Below are positions 1 to 7,480 of a stretch of 64,000 nt of DNA, piece after piece; positions within the stretch are counted from its first letter, which is position 1; each line of letters opens with the position of its first letter. This stretch comes from JANNYA01 sp031422315. Lineage in GTDB: Bacteria > Pseudomonadota > Gammaproteobacteria > Xanthomonadales > SZUA-5. The notes under the pieces were generated by a model, which was given only the letters and a program-made list of their open reading frames with translations, was not told the origin of the DNA and did not search any database. The position numbers and the translations under genes were made by a program. Location of the stretch: assembly GCA_031422315.1 (NCBI GenBank), contig JANOQN010000072.1:35301-99300 (forward strand), given 5' to 3'.

Positions 1-743
1 ATCGTGAGGGCTTCGATCGCTTTGCCGCGTCTTCGAAATGCCGCCGGTATGCGGGTCACTTCGAGCGTGGCCATAATTTCTGACGTGGCCATGTTAAGCG
101 TAATGCGCTTGGTGGAGACTTCGTCTTGCGTCAACCCCATGGCTTTTCCGTATGCCACGACCTGCTCGCGCGTCGAATTGGTAAAATACAAATCCAGCCC
201 GGTGCTACCATTGGATTTACCGATCGCTTGCACCGTGGTGATGGCTTCGGCGCATATCGGGCACGGCGCATTCGCATCGAACACCAATATGACCCGGTCT
301 TGTGCTGCCAGCAAAGGCACAGGAGAGCTCGTTGTCTCTGGCGTGTATGCAAACAATTTTTCGTGGCCGTACTTGGTTTGCCAAACTTTTCCGACGGCGC
401 GGCTAAACTCTAGCTGCGCTTGGGTGCGCCTTCGATCCGCCTCCACATACAACGCTGCAAAGCGCTGGCGCTCCGACTCGGATCTGGCGGTAATCCCAAG
501 TACCATGATCGGGTCTTGATCCGCGCTATACCACGTGGCAAGCGGCGTGCTGGAGATTTCTTTGAACCTAGCCCAGTCGGATGTTGTGAGCCCAAGCGTA
601 GTCAGCGTGGTGCGCTCGGATTGGGTGAGCGTTAATGCAGTGCTGGTCGATGCGGTGGATGTGGCGGGTGTTGACTCGGCGGCAATAACAGGCAGCGCGA
701 AGCATAGCGAGGCAATCGTATAGGCCCAAAATTGCTGATTCAT
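1..743 (-). CDS. ICE conjugation protein, PFL_4693/TIGR03759-like (3' end outside window)
   Basis: This is an open frame from ATG at 743 down to the left edge, 247 codons with no stop, so the C-terminus is missing. The product starts with a signal-peptide-like stretch (MNQQFWAYTIASLCFALPVIA). The family pattern follows: a DWARFKEI segment, DPIMVLGITARSESERQRFA, then VILVFDA with a CPIC pair near residue 149 and an ITLN segment. This order is typical of the periplasmic TIGR03759 family of integrating conjugative elements, as I recall it. Its ATG overlaps the stop of the upstream small gene (ATGA), so translation is probably coupled. The role in the mating apparatus is unknown; the CPIC pair suggests a thioredoxin-like fold. 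Confidence 0.8.
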   Translation of the reverse strand, partial: MNQQFWAYTIASLCFALPVIAAESTPATSTASTSTALTLTQSERTTLTTLGLTTSDWARFKEISSTPLATWYSADQDPIMVLGITARSESERQRFAALYVEADRRRTQAQLEFSRAVGKVWQTKYGHEKLFAYTPETTSSPVPLLAAQDRVILVFDANAPCPICAEAITTVQAIGKSNGSTGLDLYFTNSTREQVVAYGKAMGLTQDEVSTKRITLNMATSEIMATLEVTRIPAAFRRRGKAIEALT

Positions 744-922
744 GGTCTTGCCTGCTCCATATCAAAAATCACTAGCCTCTGGAAAGCCTCCGGCAACGCC
801 GCAAACGCGGCGCTATATTTGATGCAAGCCGGCAGTTCACTGGGCACACCCGCGATCATCAGTTCGTCACTAATTTCCATAATTACCCTAAGCTCTTCGA
901 TATGGAGCGCGCGTCCAATCAC
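740..922 (-). CDS. small hypothetical protein in ICE operon
   Basis: This is a 60-residue frame starting with GTG at 922, which overlaps the TGA of the lipoprotein gene upstream (GTGA). It ends in an ATGA overlap with the PFL_4693-like gene. The product is acidic to neutral (IEELRVIMEISDEL near the N-terminus), has no signal peptide or membrane segment, and I do not recognise a family. The tight overlaps on both sides are the main reason to accept it as real. It may be a small cytoplasmic accessory protein of the conjugation module; no function can be assigned. Confidence 0.55.
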   Translation of the reverse strand: MIGRALHIEELRVIMEISDELMIAGVPSELPACIKYSAAFAALPEAFQRLVIFDMEQARP

Positions 923-1065
923 GTGCCATCCCGAGGAATAGTTAAATCGCGCTCAACCACCGGCGCGTCGTCACTTACCGCTGGCGCATCCGCACGTCGG
1001 TGAAACAATCCACAGCCCGATGCCATCAGCACCGCACACAGCAGGGCAATCCACTTGCGTCTCAT
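919..1065 (-). CDS. tiny lipoprotein of the ICE operon
   Basis: This 48-residue protein starts at ATG 1065 and stops at TGA 919. It begins MRRKWIALLCAVLMASGC, a classical short lipoprotein signal with lipobox MASGC. About 30 polar residues rich in Asp, Arg and Pro follow (mature part CGLFHRRADAPAVSDDAP and onward). The start overlaps the stop of the PilL-like gene by ATGA and the stop overlaps the next gene by GTGA. Small lipoproteins are common in conjugation clusters as entry-exclusion or envelope-anchoring factors, but nothing in this sequence decides between roles. Confidence 0.6.
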   Translation of the reverse strand: MRRKWIALLCAVLMASGCGLFHRRADAPAVSDDAPVVERDLTIPRDGT

Positions 1066-1571
1066 GAGCGCGCCTTAGCGGTGCAGCTATGTGTTCCTTC
1101 AACAGTCGTGCAATTCCATTGCCCAATCGCTGAGTTAGTTTTTGCCGAGCTAATTTGCCCGGTGCGGTAGCGTCGATAGGCCGGCCGAAGCTCTAAACCA
1201 ATCAGCCGATGCACATGATCGACTACTACCCGATACGCAGGACCCACCAGCAAAACCAATGCATCGATCACGCGCACATCTTTTAGATTTTGATGTGCCA
1301 AGGGCATAGCCATTCGAAGCAGCTGCGCTTGCTCTATGGGTTCTCCCGCACCGCTTACCAGCCGATATCCGGTTTCCAGCAGGGCATCATCGACTGCCTC
1401 ACCAACTGAGGCGGCAAAGAACGGTTTACTAACGCGATGCGACAGTGGCGCACCCAATTCCATGCGTTCACGCGCATATCGACCTACCACCGTCGTGGCA
1501 TCCAAGGTGCTTTCCGCGCTCTTCGCAAACGCGCTGATGGTCATTAGGAGCATTACTAAAAGTGGTTTCAC
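1062..1571 (-). CDS. PilL N-terminal-like ICE protein (TIGR03748 type)
   Basis: The 169-residue product starts at GTG 1571 with a cleavable signal (MKPLLVMLLMTISAFAKSAE). It then carries the layout of the PFGI-1-class PilL N-terminal family: VVGRYARER, a SVGEAVDDALLETGYRL segment, a run ending in AMPLAHQNL, and GPAYRVVVDHVHRLIGLE. In such elements this periplasmic protein belongs to the type IV pilus/conjugation module and heads a cluster that includes PFL_4693-like proteins, which matches the order here. It is the first gene of a four-gene overlapping minus-strand operon that diverges from the relaxase gene. The family call is strong; the exact role is unclear. Confidence 0.82.
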   Translation of the reverse strand: MKPLLVMLLMTISAFAKSAESTLDATTVVGRYARERMELGAPLSHRVSKPFFAASVGEAVDDALLETGYRLVSGAGEPIEQAQLLRMAMPLAHQNLKDVRVIDALVLLVGPAYRVVVDHVHRLIGLELRPAYRRYRTGQISSAKTNSAIGQWNCTTVEGTHSCTAKARS

Positions 1572-1628
1572 AAGTTCGCCGTGATTTCAAAACATGGGCG
1601 GACTGTGGGCAAGGAACGGGCGTCTTTG

Positions 1629-1776
1629 CAAATTTAAAGTCGTTGTACAGGGCGTTATTGTTTGTTGACTTTGGCGCGCCGAATATGCCTCGCTTGGCGT
1701 GCGCACGTACGTGGCATAACCCGCCAAATAAAGTCAAATTTAAAGTCGTTGTACAGGGCGTTATTGATTTTTGACT
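1629..1776 (+). repeat. pair of 32-nt direct repeats in the ICE divergent promoter region
   Basis: The 32-nt stretch at 1629-1660 is repeated exactly at 1735-1766, a period of 106 nt. Each copy is followed after 4 variable bases by TTGACTTT (1665 and 1771). Between them, TTGACTTTGGCG at 1665-1676 is partly mirrored by CGCCAAATAAAGTCAA at 1722-1737, giving an imperfect inverted repeat. The tract fills the gap between the divergent pilL-like operon and the relaxase gene, so it is most likely an operator or promoter array. Each repeat contains TTGTACAGGGCGTTA, which recurs with one mismatch beside the attachment site. Confidence 0.7.
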
Positions 1777-1940
1777 TTTATTGAGCAGTGTGGTTTTGCT
1801 CTCCCAACAGAAAGGTTTTCCGGATTACGCGGTTTAACTGAAAGGGGCGATTGGCTTTGCCAATAAGAGCCAATCGCAAGGGAAATGGCTTAGGGATTAG
1901 ACAGCGTGAATGGATTAGAAGGCGTCAAGGGTTTAGGAAA

Positions 1941-4073
1941 ATGGTAAGGGGATTGGTGCAGGGCCTGTTCGCTCGCTTTTCGCGCTCGCCGGATGTTTCG
2001 GCCATTGATTCAGTGTCCGCTGTGTTGTTACCCAGCTATCAGGCATTGGCACAGCAAGAATGGAAACCCGTTTTAACCGCATTGGAGCTGACCCAGCTAC
2101 TCAATCAAGGTGCTAAGCTGCGGCAGATTCAAGATTTGATGGGGCTGCCCCAGGCGGACTGGACGGCCTGCTGTCAATCGGCATTGGATGTATTTATGGA
2201 ATCGGTGCAGCTCGCGCCTGCATCTGAGGTGCATCACCATGCGTTTTGCGGCGGGCTATTGGTACACACGCTCGACGCGCTGGTGTATGCGTTGACGCTG
2301 CGGCGCAAATACCAGCTGCCGGTCGGTGCTGGCGCGGAACGCGTGAACCAGGCCGCGCTGTGCTGGACGTACGGCATTTTTGTCGCCGTCTTGTTGCACG
2401 ATCCAGGCAAAGTAGGCTCGACCGTCACGCTACACGCGCAAACGCCCACCGGTATTGTGCAGTGGAGTCCGCTCAGTGGCTCCATGCGCTCGCAAAACGT
2501 CAGCGCCTACAAGTTGGGTGTGGCTAAAGCTCCGTATCGCCTTCACAACCAGGTCGCCACCGCGCTGTTCTCACAAGTTGTTCCGGCTGCCGGTAGGCAA
2601 TGGCTCAGTGGCGATCATCAGCTGCTGGAACAAGTGCTTGCAGCTATTTACGACGTGCATGCGATTGGCGCAGGCGCAATTGGTGAGATTCTGATGCAAG
2701 CCGATGGTTTGTCAGTGGCTAGGAATCTGGGCCAACCCGCGCCGCGCGGGCAAGTCACCGGTGCCAGCACGATTCCGCTGGTGGACAAATACATGCGCAC
2801 CCTGCGCCAACTGCTGTCTAGCGGTAAGTTCGTGATGAACAAACCCGGCGCGCAGGTATTTGTGCCAAGAAAAAAACATCTCACTGAAGCTGATCACGAC
2901 GTTTGGATCATGTGCAGAGCGGCAGCTGAAGCGATTGTGCAGGCGCTGCGCCAATCTGATCCAACCGTTCCCACTGCGCCAGAGCGGGTTTACGACACGC
3001 TGCAAGAGTTCGGCATGTGTGAGACCAATCCGCAGGGCCGCGCAATTTGGAACGTGACCGTACACGCAGGCGATTGGACAGCGGAGTTCAGCATGCTCAA
3101 GTTTCGGGCAGGCAGGCTGTTTGCCGCTACGAAAGTACCGTTATTTGCTGGCTCAGTGAAAGCCAAGAAACCCAGCACTGGGGCGAAAACCGAATCGACA
3201 AGCCCTGCACCAGCATCCAATCATCGAGCAGCTGCACCAGTGAACCCGCATGAGGCAACTGCACCCGATGGCTACACGCGGGCAACTGCACCAGAAAACA
3301 GCACACATAAATCTGCACCAGTTCACTACGATCAAGACACTGCACCAGATCACAACAGTTGGGAGGCTGATGAGCAACGTGCGGAAGCTGGGCCAATAAC
3401 CTATGAGTTGGAATCTGGATCAATATCAAACCGTTCGGACGCTGCACCAAATCCAAATCGTTCGGAAGCTGGATCTATTCGAAGCAAACCGGCGCCTGCA
3501 CCAGCCCCGGCACGGCAAGCGGAGTTACTCAACTCACTGCTACAAAAGCCCAAACGCACCCCAAAACAAGCCGAGCTCATGACTACCCTACTGGCGCGCT
3601 CTACTGCCGCGCGAACCCCAGTACAAGCCAGCGCCAAATCACCGCAGGCCAAAGCGGCCGCGCGCAAACCGAATGCACCGACTGGTAGCACCGGCGTAGC
3701 GATTGGCGATGCGTTCTTCACTTGGATAAGTCAGCAGCTCACCAAAGCCGATGCGGATATCAACTCGCCGAGCGCGTTTTTGCACGTACACGACGACGGA
3801 TTATTGCTTGTGACTCCCCGAATCTTTAAAGCATTTGCCGGTGAAGAACAGTGGATGGCCACCCAAGCGGCCGTCACCGCTAGCGGGTTTAGTCTGACCG
3901 AGCAGCGCCGCCATGTTCACGCGTACCGAATCCAGGACGGACAGGGCAATATTGCGAAAGTCAGCCTGCAGTGCGTAGTGTTATTGAAAGATGCATTGCC
4001 AACGCTGTTTCCCGGCATGCAATTTCCACCGCCCAATGACAGTATTTTGTCGAGGCGTGCGCAACAAAAATAA
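1941..4073 (+). CDS. MobH-family relaxase (TraI_2-like) of the ICE
   Basis: This large protein (710 residues from ATG 1941) would nick the ICE at oriT and lead strand transfer. The N-terminal half has the HD-type MobH signature: HHHAFCGGLLVHT near residues 98-110, then CWTYGIFVAVLLHDPGK with the His-Asp pair near 153. A low-complexity linker rich in Ala-Pro (about 420-545) follows, then a conserved C-terminal domain (about 590-700; VAIGDAFFTWI). A TTG at 1851 behind AAAGGGG would add 30 basic residues; I prefer ATG 1941 because the upstream stretch looks non-coding. It lies next to the integrase, as in other PFGI-1-like ICEs. GC-rich and intact. Confidence 0.85.
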   Translation: MVRGLVQGLFARFSRSPDVSAIDSVSAVLLPSYQALAQQEWKPVLTALELTQLLNQGAKLRQIQDLMGLPQADWTACCQSALDVFMESVQLAPASEVHHHAFCGGLLVHTLDALVYALTLRRKYQLPVGAGAERVNQAALCWTYGIFVAVLLHDPGKVGSTVTLHAQTPTGIVQWSPLSGSMRSQNVSAYKLGVAKAPYRLHNQVATALFSQVVPAAGRQWLSGDHQLLEQVLAAIYDVHAIGAGAIGEILMQADGLSVARNLGQPAPRGQVTGASTIPLVDKYMRTLRQLLSSGKFVMNKPGAQVFVPRKKHLTEADHDVWIMCRAAAEAIVQALRQSDPTVPTAPERVYDTLQEFGMCETNPQGRAIWNVTVHAGDWTAEFSMLKFRAGRLFAATKVPLFAGSVKAKKPSTGAKTESTSPAPASNHRAAAPVNPHEATAPDGYTRATAPENSTHKSAPVHYDQDTAPDHNSWEADEQRAEAGPITYELESGSISNRSDAAPNPNRSEAGSIRSKPAPAPAPARQAELLNSLLQKPKRTPKQAELMTTLLARSTAARTPVQASAKSPQAKAAARKPNAPTGSTGVAIGDAFFTWISQQLTKADADINSPSAFLHVHDDGLLLVTPRIFKAFAGEEQWMATQAAVTASGFSLTEQRRHVHAYRIQDGQGNIAKVSLQCVVLLKDALPTLFPGMQFPPPNDSILSRRAQQK

Positions 4074-4148
4074 GTGAGTCTGTAGGTTCAGCGCAGGCAC
4101 TGGCGATTGACGGTTACAATTGTGTTACGAACTCAATAAGAAACGCGA

Positions 4149-5108
4149 ATGACCCTAGATGAGCTGGTCGAAGACTACGTGGCGCACCGATTTATTCGGC
4201 CAGAGACTAAAAAAGCCTACCGCCAGCGAGTTCGAACGATTACCGCGCGCTGCGGCGACATTGCAGTTGAGGACGTAACCATCGAAACCGTGCGCAAATA
4301 TTTTCAAGCACTGATCAAAGACGGCAATACCCAGGCCACCTGGACAAGCAACCGACGGCATTTTTTGACGCTATGGAAGCATGCGATAGAACTCGGCCAT
4401 GCGCGATCAAACCCATGGCGTTCAATACCTCCCGGCAATAGCGTCCGAACGCCTAAACCGATTGCGGATGAACACCTAAAATTAGCTTTCAACTCGATTG
4501 GATTGCGACCGGACAAATATCGGCCGCACCTGTTCTGGCGGGTGATGATTATAATTTTTAGCCTGACCGCGATACGGCGGGCTCAGCTGGTAGGCCTTGA
4601 GTGGCGAGACATCATCATTGAAGGCGATGAAGTACCGCACCTCAAATGCAGACGTGAAACTTCAAAAACCCACCGGGAATATCCAGTGCCGCTATGCGAA
4701 ATGAGTCAGCGAGTACTGGCGAATTTCAAGCGCATATCACAGGAATTATGGGACAGCGAACCGCAGTTTTTGGCAAGCCAAGTATTCAATTTTGAGCTGC
4801 ACCGCAACGGAAATAATTCGAACCCGTTTACCCTCACCGCAGATCATGTATCGCTGTTCTTCAAGCGGCTTTCCGAAGACTTGGGCATCAAGATATCCCC
4901 ACACCGCATTCGGCACCGAACCGCCACGCAACTTGCTAGGTTGATGCATCCGAAGGAATTGCAGGAGTTTTTGGGCCATACGCAGTACTCAACTACGGCT
5001 ATGTATTTGTGGCCGCCACTGGAAGAGCAAGCTATCGCAGTTAACAAGCTCGTTGCGTTGGATGAGCAAAAACAAATTTTTTCGCGGATGCCTTGGGAAG
5101 TGGGTTAG
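4149..5108 (+). CDS. int: tyrosine recombinase (ICE integrase)
   Basis: The 319-residue product is a phage-type integrase expected to integrate and excise the element at the tRNA-Lys end. It has an N-terminal SAM-like core-binding domain (about 1-95) and a catalytic domain with all expected residues: Arg in TAIRRAQLVGLEW (R143), Lys in ETSKTHREYP (K173), HRIR (H252/R255), GH in FLGHTQYS (H277) and the nucleophile Tyr in TTAMYLW (Y286). It starts 75 nt after the relaxase stop on the same strand. The attachment site lies 1.3 kb downstream, with toxin-antitoxin genes between. The family is certain; pairing with this att site is inferred. Confidence 0.9.
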   Translation: MTLDELVEDYVAHRFIRPETKKAYRQRVRTITARCGDIAVEDVTIETVRKYFQALIKDGNTQATWTSNRRHFLTLWKHAIELGHARSNPWRSIPPGNSVRTPKPIADEHLKLAFNSIGLRPDKYRPHLFWRVMIIIFSLTAIRRAQLVGLEWRDIIIEGDEVPHLKCRRETSKTHREYPVPLCEMSQRVLANFKRISQELWDSEPQFLASQVFNFELHRNGNNSNPFTLTADHVSLFFKRLSEDLGIKISPHRIRHRTATQLARLMHPKELQEFLGHTQYSTTAMYLWPPLEEQAIAVNKLVALDEQKQIFSRMPWEVG

Positions 5109-5121
5109 TCGGCAGCTAGAC

Positions 5122-5313
5122 TCACAACACTTGCGCAGCATCGCGAGCGACTGCTGTCTGGTTTCGCGCTCGGGCTACTAGGCTTAGGGCGTCAATGATT
5201 AAAGTGGGATCGTCTAATTCATTGCATGCTTTAAAATACGCTGCGATATCTTCTTTACTTTTGAGGTAGTCAACCGTGTCATATCGGCGAAATCCTTTGG
5301 GAATATCCTTCAT
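5122..5313 (-). pseudogene. truncated HigA-like addiction-module antitoxin (TIGR02684 type)
   Basis: The frame from ATG 5313 gives 63 residues with the start of the putative addiction module antidote family: YDTVDYLKSKEDIAAYF, then DDPTLIIDALSLVARARNQ and TAVARDAAQ. The normal family continues for about 30 more residues through the recognition helix of its HTH, but here a stop follows DAAQVL. The ATG overlaps the TGA of the upstream 55-codon gene (ATGA). An in-frame ATG at 5337 is also possible. The missing HTH second half makes DNA binding unlikely, so I call it a remnant inside the ICE end. Confidence 0.6.
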
Positions 5314-5477
5314 TTTCTTTCTCGGCTTCTCGCCCATAACTTCACTGCGGCATGACTAAAGACTCTGCCAGCGCTAACATCTGCCATTCCTTCAAGCGTC
5401 AAACGGGTGCGTTCCTCTTCATCATGGGTCAATGGAGCTTCTGCAGAAAGCAATTTTGTATCAATCGCGAGTAGCAT
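5310..5477 (-). CDS. short antitoxin-like protein (remnant or small antitoxin)
   Basis: This 55-codon frame starts with ATG at 5477. The product carries the motif found at the C-terminus of many small RHH/RelB-type antitoxins: LTHDEEERTRLTLEG, MADVSAGRVFSHAAV, KLWARS. No DNA-binding N-terminal part precedes it, so it may be a truncated antitoxin or a stand-alone toxin-neutralising peptide. It overlaps the HigA-like remnant by 4 nt. No toxin gene accompanies it; the nearest toxin is ParE, which has its own antitoxin. Confidence 0.45.
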   Translation of the reverse strand: MLLAIDTKLLSAEAPLTHDEEERTRLTLEGMADVSAGRVFSHAAVKLWARSRERK

Positions 5478-5550
5478 TTTGAGCCGGATATAAAAGCGAA
5501 TCGGTGTATTGTAGCGTCATCGCCAGAACAGCATCAGCTACGTCAGAAGC

Positions 5551-5874
5551 TTAATGCCAAAGTTGATATTCGGTTTCTGCCAGTGCTGAGGGCAAGTCTC
5601 GACGTACATGCAAAACACGCAAAACTTCTATTTCTAGTGGTTGCTCCCGATAAAGCACCAAATAAGGAAATTGAGCGAGACGACGAGCGCGCATGCCGGA
5701 TATCAAATGACCAAACCGCTGGCTGCCGATCGCAGGATTTAAGCGAATTGACATCACCAGTTTTTTGAATTCTTGGATAAATCTCAATGCGAGAGCCGGG
5801 CTTTCTTTCTCATAAAACGCAAACGCCTGGACAACATCGTTGTCCGCAAGTGGCGTTAAAAACTCAAGCTTCAT
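5551..5874 (-). CDS. parE: ParE/RelE-family toxin
   Basis: The 107-residue product has the ParE fold signature: LEFLTPLADNDVVQAFAFYE at the N-terminus, ALRFIQEFKKLVMSIRLNP, GSQRFGHLISGMRARRLAQFPYLVLYRE, and IEVLRVLHVRRDLP near the C-terminus. Most ParE proteins poison DNA gyrase. The start ATG at 5874 overlaps the antitoxin stop (ATGA), giving the usual antitoxin-first order. It lies between the integrase and the att site, a common place for ICE maintenance modules. It appears full length. Confidence 0.82.
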   Translation of the reverse strand: MKLEFLTPLADNDVVQAFAFYEKESPALALRFIQEFKKLVMSIRLNPAIGSQRFGHLISGMRARRLAQFPYLVLYREQPLEIEVLRVLHVRRDLPSALAETEYQLWH

Positions 5875-6110
5875 GCCTTAGCGAGAGCCGTTCCTCTCTC
5901 AATGACCGAATCGTAGTACGCGTCGTTAATGAGAATTAGTGGCCCTGAATTTAGACCTTCGATCACCATCGACTTCAATTGCGCTTCGGCTACATGGACT
6001 TGATCACGGCGCACTAGCTCGCATAAATAGTCTTCTACCGAGGTGAAGCCACCTGCCTTAATTTGCAGGTTTACGAAATCTTTCATTGGACCGGGAAATA
6101 AGACGCTCAT
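5871..6110 (-). CDS. parD: ParD-like antitoxin
   Basis: The start is ATG 6110, giving 79 residues: LFPGPMKDFVNLQIKAGGF, then TSVEDYLCELVRRDQ, then an acidic helix ending in a MVIEGLNSG segment. This is the ribbon-helix-helix layout of CopG/ParD antitoxins. A longer in-frame extension to 6302 exists but its peptide is Cys/Arg-rich and unlike the family, so it is not used. The gene precedes and overlaps parE by 4 nt, and such pairs normally repress their own promoter, which would lie at about 6115-6200. The odd C-terminus (ILINDAYYDSVIERGTALAKA) is still antitoxin-like. Confidence 0.75.
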   Translation of the reverse strand: MSVLFPGPMKDFVNLQIKAGGFTSVEDYLCELVRRDQVHVAEAQLKSMVIEGLNSGPLILINDAYYDSVIERGTALAKA

Positions 6111-6375
6111 TGCATTTACCACACAGGTTTTACACGACCATAAGACTACCAAATAATTGGCATTTTCGACATGCCGAGTCTTGCACCGTAGTTTTCTAAC
6201 TAATAACTGAACATCGCCATCACCAATGACTCGAACAGCACCAAAAACCTCGTCTTCAGAACGTTGTCTCTCACACCCCAAAACTTTCGCCGGTTTCCAC
6301 AACTTTTACGCTTCAATATGCCAAAAGTTTACCGCACGCTAACAAAGTGATATTAATGTAAACAAGGGACTTGAT

Positions 6376-6397
6376 TTGTACGTAACACCCTGTACAA
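6376..6397 (-). promoter_or_regulatory. palindromic site beside attR sharing a 15-mer with the ICE promoter repeats
   Basis: TTGTAC, 10 nt, GTACAA forms a perfect inverted repeat at 6376-6397. Read on the minus strand, 6397-6383 is TTGTACAGGGTGTTA, one mismatch from TTGTACAGGGCGTTA at 1643-1657 and 1749-1763. It ends 15 nt before the tRNA-derived att core. This fits a binding site for an ICE-encoded regulator, excisionase or an integrase arm site; which one cannot be told from the sequence. Confidence 0.55.
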
Positions 6398-6411
6398 TTC
6401 ACCCTGGAAGT

Positions 6412-6456
6412 CTTTTAATCCGTTGGTCCCGAGTTCGAATCTCGGGCGACCCACCA
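6412..6456 (+). repeat. ICE attachment site: 3' fragment of tRNA-Lys(UUU)
   Basis: From CTTTTAA (anticodon loop, UUU) through a perfect T arm (CCGAG TTCGAAT CTCGG) to the acceptor strand GCGACCC and ACCA, this is the 3' 45 nt of a lysine tRNA. The bases 5' of the loop (GGAAGT) do not pair with TCCGT, and no D arm or 5' acceptor strand precedes. It is therefore only the duplicated 3' end left where an element integrates by recombination in the anticodon loop. The intact tRNA-Lys should lie at the far end of the ICE, outside the window. tRNA-Lys is a known target of PAPI-1/PFGI-1-type elements. Confidence 0.85.
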
Positions 6457-6544
6457 AAATTAATTGTGCTTCGGAACCCCGTTCGCAGCGTTGGACAAAC
6501 CGATTGCGCGCCTAGCGATCTGCTCCAAGCACAAGGCTAACAAC

Positions 6545-7480
6545 ATGTTGCCTCGCGCACTCAAAGCGCTGTCTCGAATCGCTATCGTCATGTTAATCAG
6601 CGGATTTCTTGCGCTCACACTTGTTCGTTCATATGTGCAGCCGCCGAGCGCATCGATTCTAGGGCGGCACGCGGATGCTAGCCAGCGCGTCAATTTTGAC
6701 CAAAACTTGTGGGGCGGTGCTAATTTACTGCAAAGCTACGCGAGCTTGCTGACCCACTATGTGCGTGGTGACTGGGGCAAAAGTTACGTTGATAGCGTTG
6801 ATATCCGCAGCGAGTTTGGGCATCGATTGCGATTGAGCTCTGCGCTGATGCTGCCGGGCGCGCTGCTGGCACATCTAATTGCAATGATGGCGGCGCTGTG
6901 GAGCCCGCGATTTGCTGCGCTGGCCAACTTGAGTTTGGCGGCGGGCGTGTTGCTCAGCGCGGTGTTCACTCAATACGTTCTGAGCCACCCAAGCGCGCTG
7001 AATCTATTGCCGGTTTTGCAGTTTAATCATGGCGTTCTGCAAAGCGGCTGGCTGAACTACTTCATCGCCATCGCAGCGCCCAGCATCGCGATTGTTTTAG
7101 GCGGTTTTGGCCTGTTATACCCGCACTACCTTGCGCTGCAAACGCAGGCCCTGGCTAGCCCACAGCTGCAAGCATGTCAAGCACTTGGCCTGCCGCGCTG
7201 GTACAGGTGGCGCGTGGCGTTGAGCATGGTGCAAGGCCCAGTAGCAGCTAGAGTACTGCTTAGCGTTCCGCTATTGATGTTGAGCGGCAGCGTGGTTTTA
7301 GAGGCGGTTTTCAATGCCCCTGGCGTGGGCCAATTTGCGCATGCAGCTGCGCAAAATGCCGACGCGCCTGCGCTGCTGGCGGTTGCCATGATTGGCTCTG
7401 GCATGATTGCCGCTGCGGTATCTTTGAGCGACACCGTATTAGCGCTGTTAGACCCGCGTATTGGCAGCACACCGCGGTGA
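6545..7480 (+). CDS. ABC transporter permease, DppB/OppB type
   Basis: The start ATG 6545 is chosen over the upstream TTG at 6464, which lies just past the att site. The 311-residue product is hydrophobic, with an N-terminal anchor (IAIVMLISGFLALTL), the periplasmic HYVRGDWGKSYV segment typical of oligopeptide permeases, about five further membrane spans, and the EAA-like coupling loop ACQALGLPRWYRWR. The ending (VVLEAVFNAPGVGQ, TVLALLDPRI) is also typical. It overlaps the next permease gene by 4 nt. No ATPase or binding protein is adjacent; they may lie across the ICE insertion. The substrate is unknown. Confidence 0.8.
   Translation: MLPRALKALSRIAIVMLISGFLALTLVRSYVQPPSASILGRHADASQRVNFDQNLWGGANLLQSYASLLTHYVRGDWGKSYVDSVDIRSEFGHRLRLSSALMLPGALLAHLIAMMAALWSPRFAALANLSLAAGVLLSAVFTQYVLSHPSALNLLPVLQFNHGVLQSGWLNYFIAIAAPSIAIVLGGFGLLYPHYLALQTQALASPQLQACQALGLPRWYRWRVALSMVQGPVAARVLLSVPLLMLSGSVVLEAVFNAPGVGQFAHAAAQNADAPALLAVAMIGSGMIAAAVSLSDTVLALLDPRIGSTPR

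Noticed and set aside
4..519. Long plus-strand open frame at the left edge
   Set aside because: It is antisense to the PFL_4693-like gene, whose protein motifs are clear on the minus strand; the plus frame has no family character.
1629..1766. Possible CRISPR array
   Set aside because: Only two copies of the repeat with a single 74-nt spacer, no third repeat and no cas genes; better explained as an operator or promoter repeat.
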